Part shown: in pieces, positions 1 to 6,696 of the stretch
Position numbering within the stretch: the stretch's first letter is position 1
Layout: each line of letters starts with the position of its first letter
From: Chloroflexota bacterium
GTDB lineage: Bacteria > Chloroflexota > UBA4733
Assembly: GCA_025449435.1 (NCBI GenBank)
Contig: JANWJO010000110.1
Span: 1-6,711, forward strand
Direction of reading: 5' to 3'
DNA length: 6,711 nt
Program-made: the position numbers and the translations under genes
The notes under the pieces: model-generated
What the model saw: only the letters and a program-made list of their open reading frames with translations
What the model was told of the DNA's origin: nothing
Database searches by the model: none

Positions 1-6
1 CCGCCC

Positions 7-136
7 CGATCTCCCGGGGCGGGGAGCAGGCACGACGGCGGCTCACAACCCACCCACCCTCGATCTCCCAGGGCGGGGAGCAGGCACGACGACGGCTCAC
101 CCCCCACCCACCCACGAACTCCCGGGGCGAGGAGCA
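7..136. repeat. 54-bp tandem repeat, 2 full copies plus a truncated third
   Basis: Copy A (7-60) and copy B (61-114) have a period of exactly 54 bp and differ at 5 positions. A third copy starts at 115, matches 20 of the first 22 bases and breaks off near 136. Each copy opens with a G/C core of the form CTCCC-(G/A)GGGC-GGGGAG, which can fold because CTCCC pairs with GGGAG. It is followed by a unique stretch and a C-rich tail. At the left edge, 1-7 and 16-22 form a perfect 7-bp inverted repeat (CCGCCCC/GGGGCGG). The period is a multiple of three, and the + frame of the downstream gene has no stop through the array. It could therefore be intergenic or translated. More copies may lie to the left of the window. 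Confidence 0.9.
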
Positions 137-151
137 TTTAAGCGGCGTATC

Positions 152-2032
152 GTGGCCGGGCTGGTGCACTGGCGCACGTTCGGCACCCTCGAGTTGGGCC
201 AGGATGGCTTTATGTCGGTAGACCTGGGGTACGGCTCACTGGTGAGCATGCTGGCGGCCACCGCCAACGATGTACACCCGCCGCTGTTCTTTGGTGTGTT
301 GCACCTCTGGTTCGGCGCGGCGGGCCTGACGTCGATAGGAGCCAAGTTTGTGCCGGTGGCTGCGGCCACTGCCACGCTGGCGGTGATGTATGCCATTGGT
401 AAGCGCCTCGCGTCACCGGTGGCTGCCTTGCTGGCAGTGGCGCTATTTGGCGTGTCGTACGCTGACCTGTTCCTGGCGCCCACGGTACGGCCGTTTACCA
501 TGTCCTTGTTCTGCTCGCTGCTCACGTTGCTGCTCACCCTGCGGGTGCTGCGGCTGCCGGCGCGGCGCGGCCCAACCCTGGTGCTGTTAGGCGCTAGTAC
601 GGCGCTGGCGCTGCTGAGCTGGTATTTGCAGCCCTTCTTCGTGGTGCTGGAAGGCCTGCTGGTGTGGCGCGATCAGCGCCGGGCATCGCCTGCTAGGGCT
701 GGGCGCTGGCGCAGTTCGACATTGGCCTTGCTGGTCGGCGCCTTGCTTGCGCTGCCTTGGTACATCTACGCACTGCCGCGCTTGCTAGGCAAGATGGGCC
801 AGGGGTTCGACGTCAATGGCAACGCGCCGGGTGTGCCCGCCCTGGCCGATGTGGCGTCGCAACTGGTGATAGCCGTCATCGGCCGCAACGATGGTTGGTT
901 CTATGCAGTTGGGCTGGCTGGCTGGCTAGTAGCGCTGGTGCTCGCTGCTGGCCTGGCGCTGTGGCGCGGGCGGGTGCTAGCGGTACAGGGCATACGCTGG
1001 GGACCGTTGGATGCTCGTGGCCGTGCCATTGTGCTGGTAGGCGGCGTCGTGCTCGGGGGTGTAGAGGTAGCGGTCATCCTCGCTCGCTGGCAACATCCGG
1101 ATGCAGCTGGCCGCTACCTCATCGCCATTGTGCCGCTGATAGCGTTGCTCCAAGCCTGGGCGATCGTCGAGGGGCCACAAGTAGCGCGCTGGGTGGTGGC
1201 GGCCGGGGCCGGGCTGGCCGTCGCGGGACAGCTCAGCTGGTTTGTGCCCCTCGCGCGGGGCGCCCCGATTGACTGGGCGCACAACCCTGTACTGCAGTAT
1301 GTGGCCGGCGTTGCCCAACCGGGTGACGCGTTGCTGTTTTCCGACCACGCGCAGCGGGCGCAATATCTGCTCAACCCGCTGTACAACGGGGGCTGGCCGG
1401 CCTGGCTGGTGCAAACCAGTGGCGACACCTTCTTGCGGGATTCACCGGTGCAAGCTGGGCAAACGGTGCGCGCGCTCGTGCGCTCAACGAGCCGCGTGTG
1501 GTACCTGGAAAGCTCAGAGTGGCCGGATGCGCCACGACTTGGGCGCGACGCATTGATATCCAATGCCTATTTCGTGTCGGGGCGGCAGGTGGGTGATACG
1601 AACGTGCAACTCTTTCTCACCGGCCAGCCGGATCAGCGCGTCGCGCTGCACGATGTGCTCGGTGGAAAGATCGCACTCATTCAGGCCGGCTATTCCACCA
1701 TGGCGCATCCTGGTGGCGACATGTTGGTGGACCTGATGTGGCAGAGTTTGCAGCAAACCGATGTGTCCTATCACGTGTTCGTACACATTGACGATGCCCG
1801 CGACCAGACGCGGGCGCAGCACGACGGCACGCCCGCGGACGGCACGATGACGACGGATCATTGGCACGCAGGACAGGTCGTCGACGACCGGTACGGCATC
1901 GTGCTGCCGACCTCGTTGTTGCCCGGTAGCTACCACGTGTCGGTTGGCTTGTACGCTGCGTCTGGGCAGCGTCTCCCCTTACCAGACGGCGCCAATAGCA
2001 TCACGCTGGGCGAACTCGTGGTGTCGGGGTAG
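152..2032 (+). CDS. GT39/PMT-like membrane glycosyltransferase with C-terminal beta-sandwich domain (possibly 5'-partial)
   Basis: This is a multi-spanning GT-C-type protein, expected to transfer a sugar from a polyprenyl-phosphate donor outside the membrane. Residues count from GTG 152 (626 aa). The first extracytoplasmic loop holds QDGF (D18, in the place of the usual DE pair) and NDVHPPLFF (residues 39-47), the hallmark of this family. About ten hydrophobic segments follow between residues 62 and 367, with VRPF (112-115) and RYLIAIVP (321-328) at family-typical places. Residues 371-490 look like a periplasmic region. Residues 499-625 form a beta-sandwich-like domain ending in W-x-x-G, PGSY, GLYAASG and RLP. 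The start is uncertain: GTG 152 is the only ATG, GTG or TTG codon between the left edge and the HPPL motif that keeps D18. The GAGGAG at 129-134 is 17 nt away, too far for a normal ribosome site. The membrane helix expected before D18 is absent, and the frame stays open to the left edge. The gene may therefore be partial or disrupted by the repeat array. The donor and acceptor cannot be read from the sequence. Confidence 0.87.
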   Translation: MAGLVHWRTFGTLELGQDGFMSVDLGYGSLVSMLAATANDVHPPLFFGVLHLWFGAAGLTSIGAKFVPVAAATATLAVMYAIGKRLASPVAALLAVALFGVSYADLFLAPTVRPFTMSLFCSLLTLLLTLRVLRLPARRGPTLVLLGASTALALLSWYLQPFFVVLEGLLVWRDQRRASPARAGRWRSSTLALLVGALLALPWYIYALPRLLGKMGQGFDVNGNAPGVPALADVASQLVIAVIGRNDGWFYAVGLAGWLVALVLAAGLALWRGRVLAVQGIRWGPLDARGRAIVLVGGVVLGGVEVAVILARWQHPDAAGRYLIAIVPLIALLQAWAIVEGPQVARWVVAAGAGLAVAGQLSWFVPLARGAPIDWAHNPVLQYVAGVAQPGDALLFSDHAQRAQYLLNPLYNGGWPAWLVQTSGDTFLRDSPVQAGQTVRALVRSTSRVWYLESSEWPDAPRLGRDALISNAYFVSGRQVGDTNVQLFLTGQPDQRVALHDVLGGKIALIQAGYSTMAHPGGDMLVDLMWQSLQQTDVSYHVFVHIDDARDQTRAQHDGTPADGTMTTDHWHAGQVVDDRYGIVLPTSLLPGSYHVSVGLYAASGQRLPLPDGANSITLGELVVSG

Positions 2033-2053
2033 CGGGCGCGACCCCTCCTTAAA

Positions 2054-2073
2054 GGTTCCCCAAGAAGGGAACC
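2054..2073. terminator. Hairpin 22 nt after the upstream stop, possible terminator
   Basis: GGTTCCC (2054-2060) and GGGAACC (2067-2073) are perfect complements around a 6-nt loop. The hairpin lies just downstream of the glycosyltransferase stop codon. No T-run follows it, so it is not a classic intrinsic terminator. It could still stop or pause transcription, or protect the 3' end of the mRNA. Confidence 0.4.
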
Positions 2074-2131
2074 GAGCTGACGCGATGATCCTGGGCGTCG
2101 GGCCGGTTGGAAGGGTCAGCGATGCGGCGTA

Positions 2132-2225
2132 GCGCTCGTTGGTGTAGACTAGCGTCACACCGGCGGTTCGCTTTCGTTGTATCACGAGCGCACTGTACTT
2201 GCGTGGTGAACGGCGCAGCACCGTT
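2132..2225 (+). promoter_or_regulatory. Nested inverted repeats in the presumed leader of the PTPS-related gene
   Basis: An 8-bp perfect inverted repeat (2132-2139 GCGCTCGT with 2184-2191 ACGAGCGC) encloses a smaller hairpin at 2141-2161. That hairpin is GGTGT, a bulged A, GAC, a 4-nt loop TAGC, then GTC and ACACC. A further 5-bp stem, AACGG/CCGTT (2209-2213 with 2221-2225), ends directly before the ATG at 2226. The area could be a folded mRNA leader or contain protein-binding sites. Possible -10-like hexamers (TAGACT at 2145, TGTACT at 2194) lack convincing -35 partners, so no promoter is called. It matches no riboswitch class that I recognise. Confidence 0.25.
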
Positions 2226-5200
2226 ATGCAGCGGGATGACATGAAGCAGGGCGACTCTGCTCGACGGTCGCCAGGCGAGGCGCTCGTGCCCGCGCTGGTG
2301 GTGCTGGCCCTTGCGGCGTGCTCGGTAGCGGCGGCGTTGCCATTGCTGCGCCACGAGTGGCTGGCCGGCCAGGATGGCTTCGAGCACGTCTTTCGCATCC
2401 TGGATGTTGAGACGTCATTGCTGCAAGGCAACGTGTGGCCACGCTGGTCTGCCTATCTGGCTGGTGGTTTTGGCGACCCCTTTTTCACGGTGTACTCGCC
2501 GCTGGCTTACTATCTGCCGGCAGTGCTGGCCATGCTGGGTGCGAACATCTTTAGTGCCCTGCGCTACCAGTTGATCGCGTTGTGCGTGGCCAACGTAGTG
2601 GGCCTATATCTGGCCTTGCGGCAACGGTTAGGGCACAGCGGGGCCTTGGTGGCAGCAGCCACGTTTGGTTGTGCCCCCTACACACTGGCCGACGCGGCGG
2701 TGCGTTTCGATTTGGCAGAACTGTCCTCATTTCCGCTGGCAGTGTGGACCCTTGGCGGACTGCTGGCGCTGGAGCGAGCGCTCAAGCAGGTTGCCGAGCT
2801 ACCCTACGACCATTGGGTGAAAGTGCTGACGCGGCGACCGGTGGCGCCAGCGCTGGCCTGGACTGCTATCCCGGCGGCACTGCTCCCGTTGACGCATAGT
2901 CTCAGTGCGTTGACCTTCTTTCCCCTACTGGCGGTGGTTGCGCTGGTGATGTGGTGGGGATCGCCGCGCATAGGTGTAGCGGCGCTAGCCTGTGTGGCGG
3001 TGCTCACGGTCGGGCTGGCGGCGTGGTTTGTACTGCCAGCGTTGCAGTGGCAAGGGTGGTTGCAACTGGCGGACATTGGCGGCGATCCAAACTTTCTGGA
3101 CAAGCTGCTGCACGTGCCATCCATCCTGACGCACTGGACGTCCATACGGTCGTGGGAGTGGTTTGGCCCACAAGGGGCTTGGTGGACTTTGAGTGTAGCG
3201 CCCAGTGCGCTGGGGGAGTTACCGGCGGGTCCGCCCTATGTGGGTCTGGCGGTGGCAACGCTTGGTATCGGTCCGCTTGTGGTGCGCAGGCCGTCGCAGC
3301 GCGGGCTGGCGCTGGCGCTCGTGCTGGCAGCGCTGGCGAGCGCGTGGCTCATGACGGCTTGGGCAGCACCGTTCTGGCAGGCGATGCCGCGCCTCACGCA
3401 ACTGCAGTTTCCTTGGCGGCTCGCTGGCGGGCTCACGCTGGCGGTGGCGGTGCTGGCTGGCTTGGCCGTGAGCCAATTGCCGGCCCGGCTGCGCCCACTC
3501 GCCGCGCTGGTGTGCATCGTGCTCGCGGTTGTGCCAGCGGTGTTACTCGTGCAACCACCGATGCGGGCGTTTGATGCATCGGCCACTACGTGGCCCGATC
3601 AGGTACGGCGTGAGCTGGTGGGTGGGTTTGGCACCACCGGCAACGCCCTGTTTTTGCCACGCTGGGTGCGAACTGGGGCGCTGAGCACCGTCACGGAGGG
3701 AGCAAGCGGTTTATCAGCCACGTCGCTGACCGCGCAAGTGGTAAGCCTGGATCAAGAGTCGATGACCCTGCGCTATCAGGCGGCGGCGCCCACGCTCCTT
3801 ACCGTAGGGCAGGTGTACGTGCCGGTGTGGATGGCAACTGTCGATGGTACGCGGGTGCCGGTGCAGCCGGAGGCGCAGAACGGCTTGCAGCAGGTGCTGC
3901 TGCCAGCGGGCGCGCACGAACTGCGGCTGTGGCTGGGACAAACCACCCTGGGGCATATAGCAGCTGGCGTGTCGCTGCTGGCGCTGCTGGCGGTGGTGTG
4001 GCTGGTGGTGGGGGGTAGAGTTGATCCCTCCCCTGCGCCCAAAGGGCACCCGTCCCTGTTGCCGGGGAGGGGAGTCCGGTTCCCCGCCGTGGTCGGGGCG
4101 TTGGTGGTGGTGTTGGGGGTAGCGGCGGGGCTGGCGTGGCGGCAGCAGCAAGCGGCTGGCGGCTGGCAGGCGCCACAAGCGCCCAGTGCGAGCCCATTGC
4201 AGGTAGCGAGTTGGCGGTTGGAGCCACTGCCGGTGTGGGGCAGCGCTCCGGTAGTAGACGTGGTGTGGCTGTCGGGTGGACCAGTGACGGCCGACGATGA
4301 CGTGGTGGTGCGCTTGCAGCAAGGAGCCGTGACGGCGGAGCGGCAACAGCGGCCGCGCCTGGGGGCATTGGGCGAAAACTCCTGGGCGGCAGATGTGTTG
4401 GTCTCCGACCACGTGCAGTTGCCGGTTGTAGCAAACGTGTGTGGGGGAAACTATGCGCTGTCGCTTGGGGTGACGATGCACGGGTCGGGCGTGCCAGCGG
4501 TGTTTCAAGACCTGGGCATAGTGAGCCTGCCGGAACGGCCTGGTTGTCAGCCGCTGGCAGCGACAGTGAGCAGCGGACCGGTCGCTAGCTTCCAGGTGAC
4601 GCAACTCACGCCGGCGGCGGCGCCAGGAGTCTTGACGTCGCTGGTGCCGGGAACGGCGATAACACTGAGCGCCGACGTGCAGAAGTTGCGCTTTACCAGC
4701 AGCGATGCGGTGTTCGACGCACGGCTGATCGATAGCAAGGGGGCGGTGGCGGCCGAGCGGCTCTCCAGCCCCAACCTCGACCTGTGGCTGACGTCGCTGT
4801 GGCGACCGGGCGAGCACCGGCCAGTGCAACTCACGCTGTTGCTCCCAGCCAGCATGCAGGTCGGCGTGTATCACTTGACCCTCGGCCTCCATGTGCCAGG
4901 ATCCGGCCGTTTCGAGCCAGTTCAACTCGCGGGAGGTCCGGTGGTGAATGGTCTGGCGGAACTGGCCACCTACGTGGTGCCGCCGCCACGCGTGGTGCCG
5001 CCGAGTACAGCGCCGGTGCTGGCGTCGTTTGGCGGTGACATTGGCTTGGAATCGGTGACGTTGCAGGGCGCCACAGCTGGTACGTGGAAGGCAGGCGCAC
5101 CGCTGTTGGTGGATCTGCGCTGGCGCTGCCTGGTGGCGACGCACACTGAGTACACGCTGACCGTGCAAGTGCTCGACGCCAGCGGCAAGCTCGTAGCGCA

Positions 5201-5423
5201 GGCCGACGCACCGCCACTGGATGGTCGCTTCCCCACGAGCGTGTGGGCGGTGGGCGACGTAGTGAGTGAGACGCACACGGTGCCGTTGCCAGCAACGCTG
5301 CCCGCGGGCACCTACCGGCTCATGCTGGCCTGGTATGCGTCGAGCGGTGGCGCGCGCTTACCGGTCCGCCCGGTGGCGCCGGACCAGATGTTTGGCGCGG
5401 GAACCATCACCGTGAGCCAGTAG
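2226..5423 (+). CDS. PTPS-related GT-C-like membrane protein with three C-terminal beta-sandwich domains
   Basis: This is a large polytopic membrane protein of the family named '6-pyruvoyl-tetrahydropterin synthase related', a GT-C-like family and not a pterin enzyme. Numbering is from ATG 2226 (1065 aa). A hydrophobic helix (19-41) is followed by GQDGF (D50), H54, PRW (72-74) and GGFGDPFFTVYSPLAYYL (80-97). Then come many membrane helices, QFPWR (394-398), GFGTTGNALFLPRWV (467-481), and a YVPVW...VDG periplasmic segment (531-541) with a following helix (577-595). These are family landmarks in order. The linker at 599-617 is encoded by a palindromic repeat, and one more helix (618-637) follows. 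Three beta-sandwich-like domains lie at about 658-768, 788-917 and 931-1064, making the protein much longer than the core family. The last resembles the C-terminus of the preceding glycosyltransferase. The start is uncertain: TTG 2199 and ATG 2241 are also in frame, and none has a good Shine-Dalgarno. A role in envelope glycan assembly is inferred. The substrate is unknown. Confidence 0.87.
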   Translation: MQRDDMKQGDSARRSPGEALVPALVVLALAACSVAAALPLLRHEWLAGQDGFEHVFRILDVETSLLQGNVWPRWSAYLAGGFGDPFFTVYSPLAYYLPAVLAMLGANIFSALRYQLIALCVANVVGLYLALRQRLGHSGALVAAATFGCAPYTLADAAVRFDLAELSSFPLAVWTLGGLLALERALKQVAELPYDHWVKVLTRRPVAPALAWTAIPAALLPLTHSLSALTFFPLLAVVALVMWWGSPRIGVAALACVAVLTVGLAAWFVLPALQWQGWLQLADIGGDPNFLDKLLHVPSILTHWTSIRSWEWFGPQGAWWTLSVAPSALGELPAGPPYVGLAVATLGIGPLVVRRPSQRGLALALVLAALASAWLMTAWAAPFWQAMPRLTQLQFPWRLAGGLTLAVAVLAGLAVSQLPARLRPLAALVCIVLAVVPAVLLVQPPMRAFDASATTWPDQVRRELVGGFGTTGNALFLPRWVRTGALSTVTEGASGLSATSLTAQVVSLDQESMTLRYQAAAPTLLTVGQVYVPVWMATVDGTRVPVQPEAQNGLQQVLLPAGAHELRLWLGQTTLGHIAAGVSLLALLAVVWLVVGGRVDPSPAPKGHPSLLPGRGVRFPAVVGALVVVLGVAAGLAWRQQQAAGGWQAPQAPSASPLQVASWRLEPLPVWGSAPVVDVVWLSGGPVTADDDVVVRLQQGAVTAERQQRPRLGALGENSWAADVLVSDHVQLPVVANVCGGNYALSLGVTMHGSGVPAVFQDLGIVSLPERPGCQPLAATVSSGPVASFQVTQLTPAAAPGVLTSLVPGTAITLSADVQKLRFTSSDAVFDARLIDSKGAVAAERLSSPNLDLWLTSLWRPGEHRPVQLTLLLPASMQVGVYHLTLGLHVPGSGRFEPVQLAGGPVVNGLAELATYVVPPPRVVPPSTAPVLASFGGDIGLESVTLQGATAGTWKAGAPLLVDLRWRCLVATHTEYTLTVQVLDASGKLVAQADAPPLDGRFPTSVWAVGDVVSETHTVPLPATLPAGTYRLMLAWYASSGGARLPVRPVAPDQMFGAGTITVSQ
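4025..4074. repeat. G/C-rich palindromic element inside a coding sequence
   Basis: CCCTCCCC (4026-4033) is complementary to GGGGAGGG (4064-4071), an 8-bp stem extendable by a T-G pair. A small inner hairpin, GCCC-AAA-GGGC (4037-4047), lies between the arms. The right arm, CCGGGGAGGGGAG (4062-4074), matches the core of the 5' tandem repeat (14-26) at all but one base. The element is read in frame as a proline/glycine-rich linker between two membrane helices. It looks like a dispersed palindromic repeat that has landed in, or grown within, a tolerant loop. Confidence 0.6.
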
Positions 5424-5484
5424 CCGCGGCGCGGCAGTTGCTACTATCAGCGCGTGTATGGCTTGGCTCGTTGCACTGGCAGGC

Positions 5485-5490
5485 AGGAGG
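5485..5490 (+). promoter_or_regulatory. Shine-Dalgarno site AGGAGG deciding the oxidoreductase start
   Basis: A full AGGAGG lies 6 nt before ATG 5497. This favours that codon over the in-frame ATG at 5458, which has no such site and would add 13 residues ahead of the Rossmann fold. It is the only strong ribosome-binding site among the three genes. Confidence 0.85.
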
Positions 5491-5496
5491 GCGGCA

Positions 5497-6657
5497 ATGG
5501 CACGCCAGGTGAGTATGGGCGTCATCGGCATGGGGTGGATGGGGACGGTACACAGCCGTTGCTTGCTGGCAGCGGGTGACCGGTTCAGCGATATGGGCGT
5601 GCGGGCGCGCTTGGTGATCTGCGCCGATGAGTCGGCGGCGCGGACGGAGGCGGCGAAAAACCGCTTTGGCTTCGCGGAGGCGACGCAAGACTGGCGCACG
5701 GTGCTCTCTCATCCCGACGTGGAGGCGGTGAGCATCGCCACCCCCAACAACCTGCACCTGGAGATCGTGCAAGCGGCGGCGGCGGCCGGCAAGCATATCT
5801 GGTGCGAAAAGCCGGTGGGGCGAGGTCCAGCGGAAACACTAGCAGCGGCGCAGGCCGCCACTACAGCGGGAGTGCGCTCCTTGGTGGGCTATAACTATCG
5901 CTGGGCGCCGCTGGTGCAGTACGCGCGCGCACGCATCGCGGCTGGAGATGTGGGCAGGCTCACCCACTATCGCGGCCGGTTCCTCACGGGCTACGCCAGC
6001 GACCCGCGCGGCGTGCTGTCGTGGCGGTTCGAACGCGACTACGCGGGATGGGGCACGCTGGGTGATCTGATGTCGCATACGGCCGACATGGCGCTCATGC
6101 TGGCGGGCCCACTGGCGCGAGTGATTGGCAACCGCGCCACGTTTGTGCCGCAGCGACCAGTCGCCAGCGAGGCGGGCACGCACTTCAGCGTGGCGAGCGC
6201 CAACAGTCCGATGGCAGCTGTCACGAACGAAGACTACGTAGGGGCGTTGGTGCAATTTGCCAGCGGGGCGCAGGGCACCTTAGAGGCGTGCCGGGTGATC
6301 GTGGGTCCGGATTGCCAGATGGCGTTCGAGCTCAACGGCACCGACGGCGCCCTGCGTTGGGACTTCGAGCGCATGAACGAGTTGCACGTGCTGCGGCCAG
6401 CGCGGCTGGGCGGTGCCGGTGGGTACACGCGCGTCAACAGTGGGCCGGAGCACCCCTTTCACAGCCGGTTCGTGCCTGGCCCGGGGATCGGCTTGGGCTA
6501 CGAGGACCTGAAGGTAATCGAGGCCGCGCAGTTCTTGCAGTCGGTAGCGACCGGCAAGCAAGGCGAGCCCGGCTTAGAGCAAGCGGCGGCGGTGGCGCGG
6601 GTGCTGGCGGCTATCGAGCGGTCGTGGACGAGTGAGCGGTGGGAGGAGGTTGGGTAG
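5497..6657 (+). CDS. Gfo/Idh/MocA family NAD(P)-dependent oxidoreductase
   Basis: This is a soluble dehydrogenase of 386 residues, a usual length for the family, expected to oxidise or reduce a hydroxyl/keto group on a sugar, inositol or nucleotide sugar. The N-terminal Rossmann fold begins VIGMGWMG, giving the G11-x-G13-x-x-G16 dinucleotide motif. CEKP (E104, K105, P106) is the conserved cofactor and substrate-site motif. GYNYRW (131-136) and LSWRF (174-178) follow. GDLMSH then gives D190 and H194, with D197 close by, at the family's usual catalytic positions. The C-terminal part (about 137-386) is the beta-sheet substrate domain and ends with a typical helix (340-375). The start is chosen because AGGAGG lies 6 nt upstream. 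The gene begins 73 nt after the PTPS-related gene on the same strand, so co-transcription is possible but not shown. TACTAT at 5442 resembles a -10 box but has no matching -35. The substrate cannot be told from the sequence. A sugar-modifying role beside two glycan enzymes is a reasonable inference, and a catabolic sugar or inositol dehydrogenase is equally possible. Confidence 0.93.
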   Translation: MARQVSMGVIGMGWMGTVHSRCLLAAGDRFSDMGVRARLVICADESAARTEAAKNRFGFAEATQDWRTVLSHPDVEAVSIATPNNLHLEIVQAAAAAGKHIWCEKPVGRGPAETLAAAQAATTAGVRSLVGYNYRWAPLVQYARARIAAGDVGRLTHYRGRFLTGYASDPRGVLSWRFERDYAGWGTLGDLMSHTADMALMLAGPLARVIGNRATFVPQRPVASEAGTHFSVASANSPMAAVTNEDYVGALVQFASGAQGTLEACRVIVGPDCQMAFELNGTDGALRWDFERMNELHVLRPARLGGAGGYTRVNSGPEHPFHSRFVPGPGIGLGYEDLKVIEAAQFLQSVATGKQGEPGLEQAAAVARVLAAIERSWTSERWEEVG

Positions 6658-6676
6658 GAACAGAACCCCCCCGTCC

Positions 6677-6696
6677 TCCCCCCATGGCAGGGGGGA
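6677..6696. terminator. G/C hairpin after the oxidoreductase gene
   Basis: TCCCCCC (6677-6683) and GGGGGGA (6690-6696) form a 7-bp stem around the 6-nt loop ATGGCA, 19 nt past the stop codon. It is preceded by a run of seven C (6666-6672). No T-tract follows, so it is either a factor-assisted terminator or another palindromic dispersed repeat of the kind seen elsewhere in the window. The sequence continues only 15 nt further. Confidence 0.45.

Noticed and set aside
1..136. CRISPR array
   Set aside because: The copies are directly tandem with near-identical sequence over the whole 54-bp period, so there are no unique spacers, and no cas gene is present.
97..537. 146-codon minus-strand frame covering the 5' repeat and the glycosyltransferase start
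   Set aside because: No recognisable motif is present, and it overlaps the HPPL-containing coding region on the other strand.
757..1272. 171-codon overlapping frame on the plus strand
   Set aside because: It runs in another frame through the glycosyltransferase membrane region and has a low-complexity Arg/Gly/Ala/Cys/Trp composition. It is a shadow of the real gene.
2199..2225. TTG 2199 as start of the PTPS-related gene
   Set aside because: It is a rare start codon with no Shine-Dalgarno and adds only nine polar residues. ATG 2226 is preferred, though ATG 2241 cannot be excluded.
2951..3574. 207-codon plus-strand frame inside the PTPS-related gene
   Set aside because: Composition is dominated by Gly, Ala, Arg and Cys, and it overlaps conserved membrane segments of the true frame.
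3714..5276. 520-codon open frame on the minus strand
   Set aside because: It lies wholly inside the PTPS-related gene. Its product is rich in Arg, His and Gln without any domain pattern, as expected for an antisense reading of G+C-rich coding DNA. The plus-strand product has clear family motifs throughout.
5458..5496. Longer start for the oxidoreductase at ATG 5458
   Set aside because: The extra 13 residues precede the Rossmann fold, no ribosome site precedes that ATG, and a perfect AGGAGG sits 6 nt before ATG 5497.
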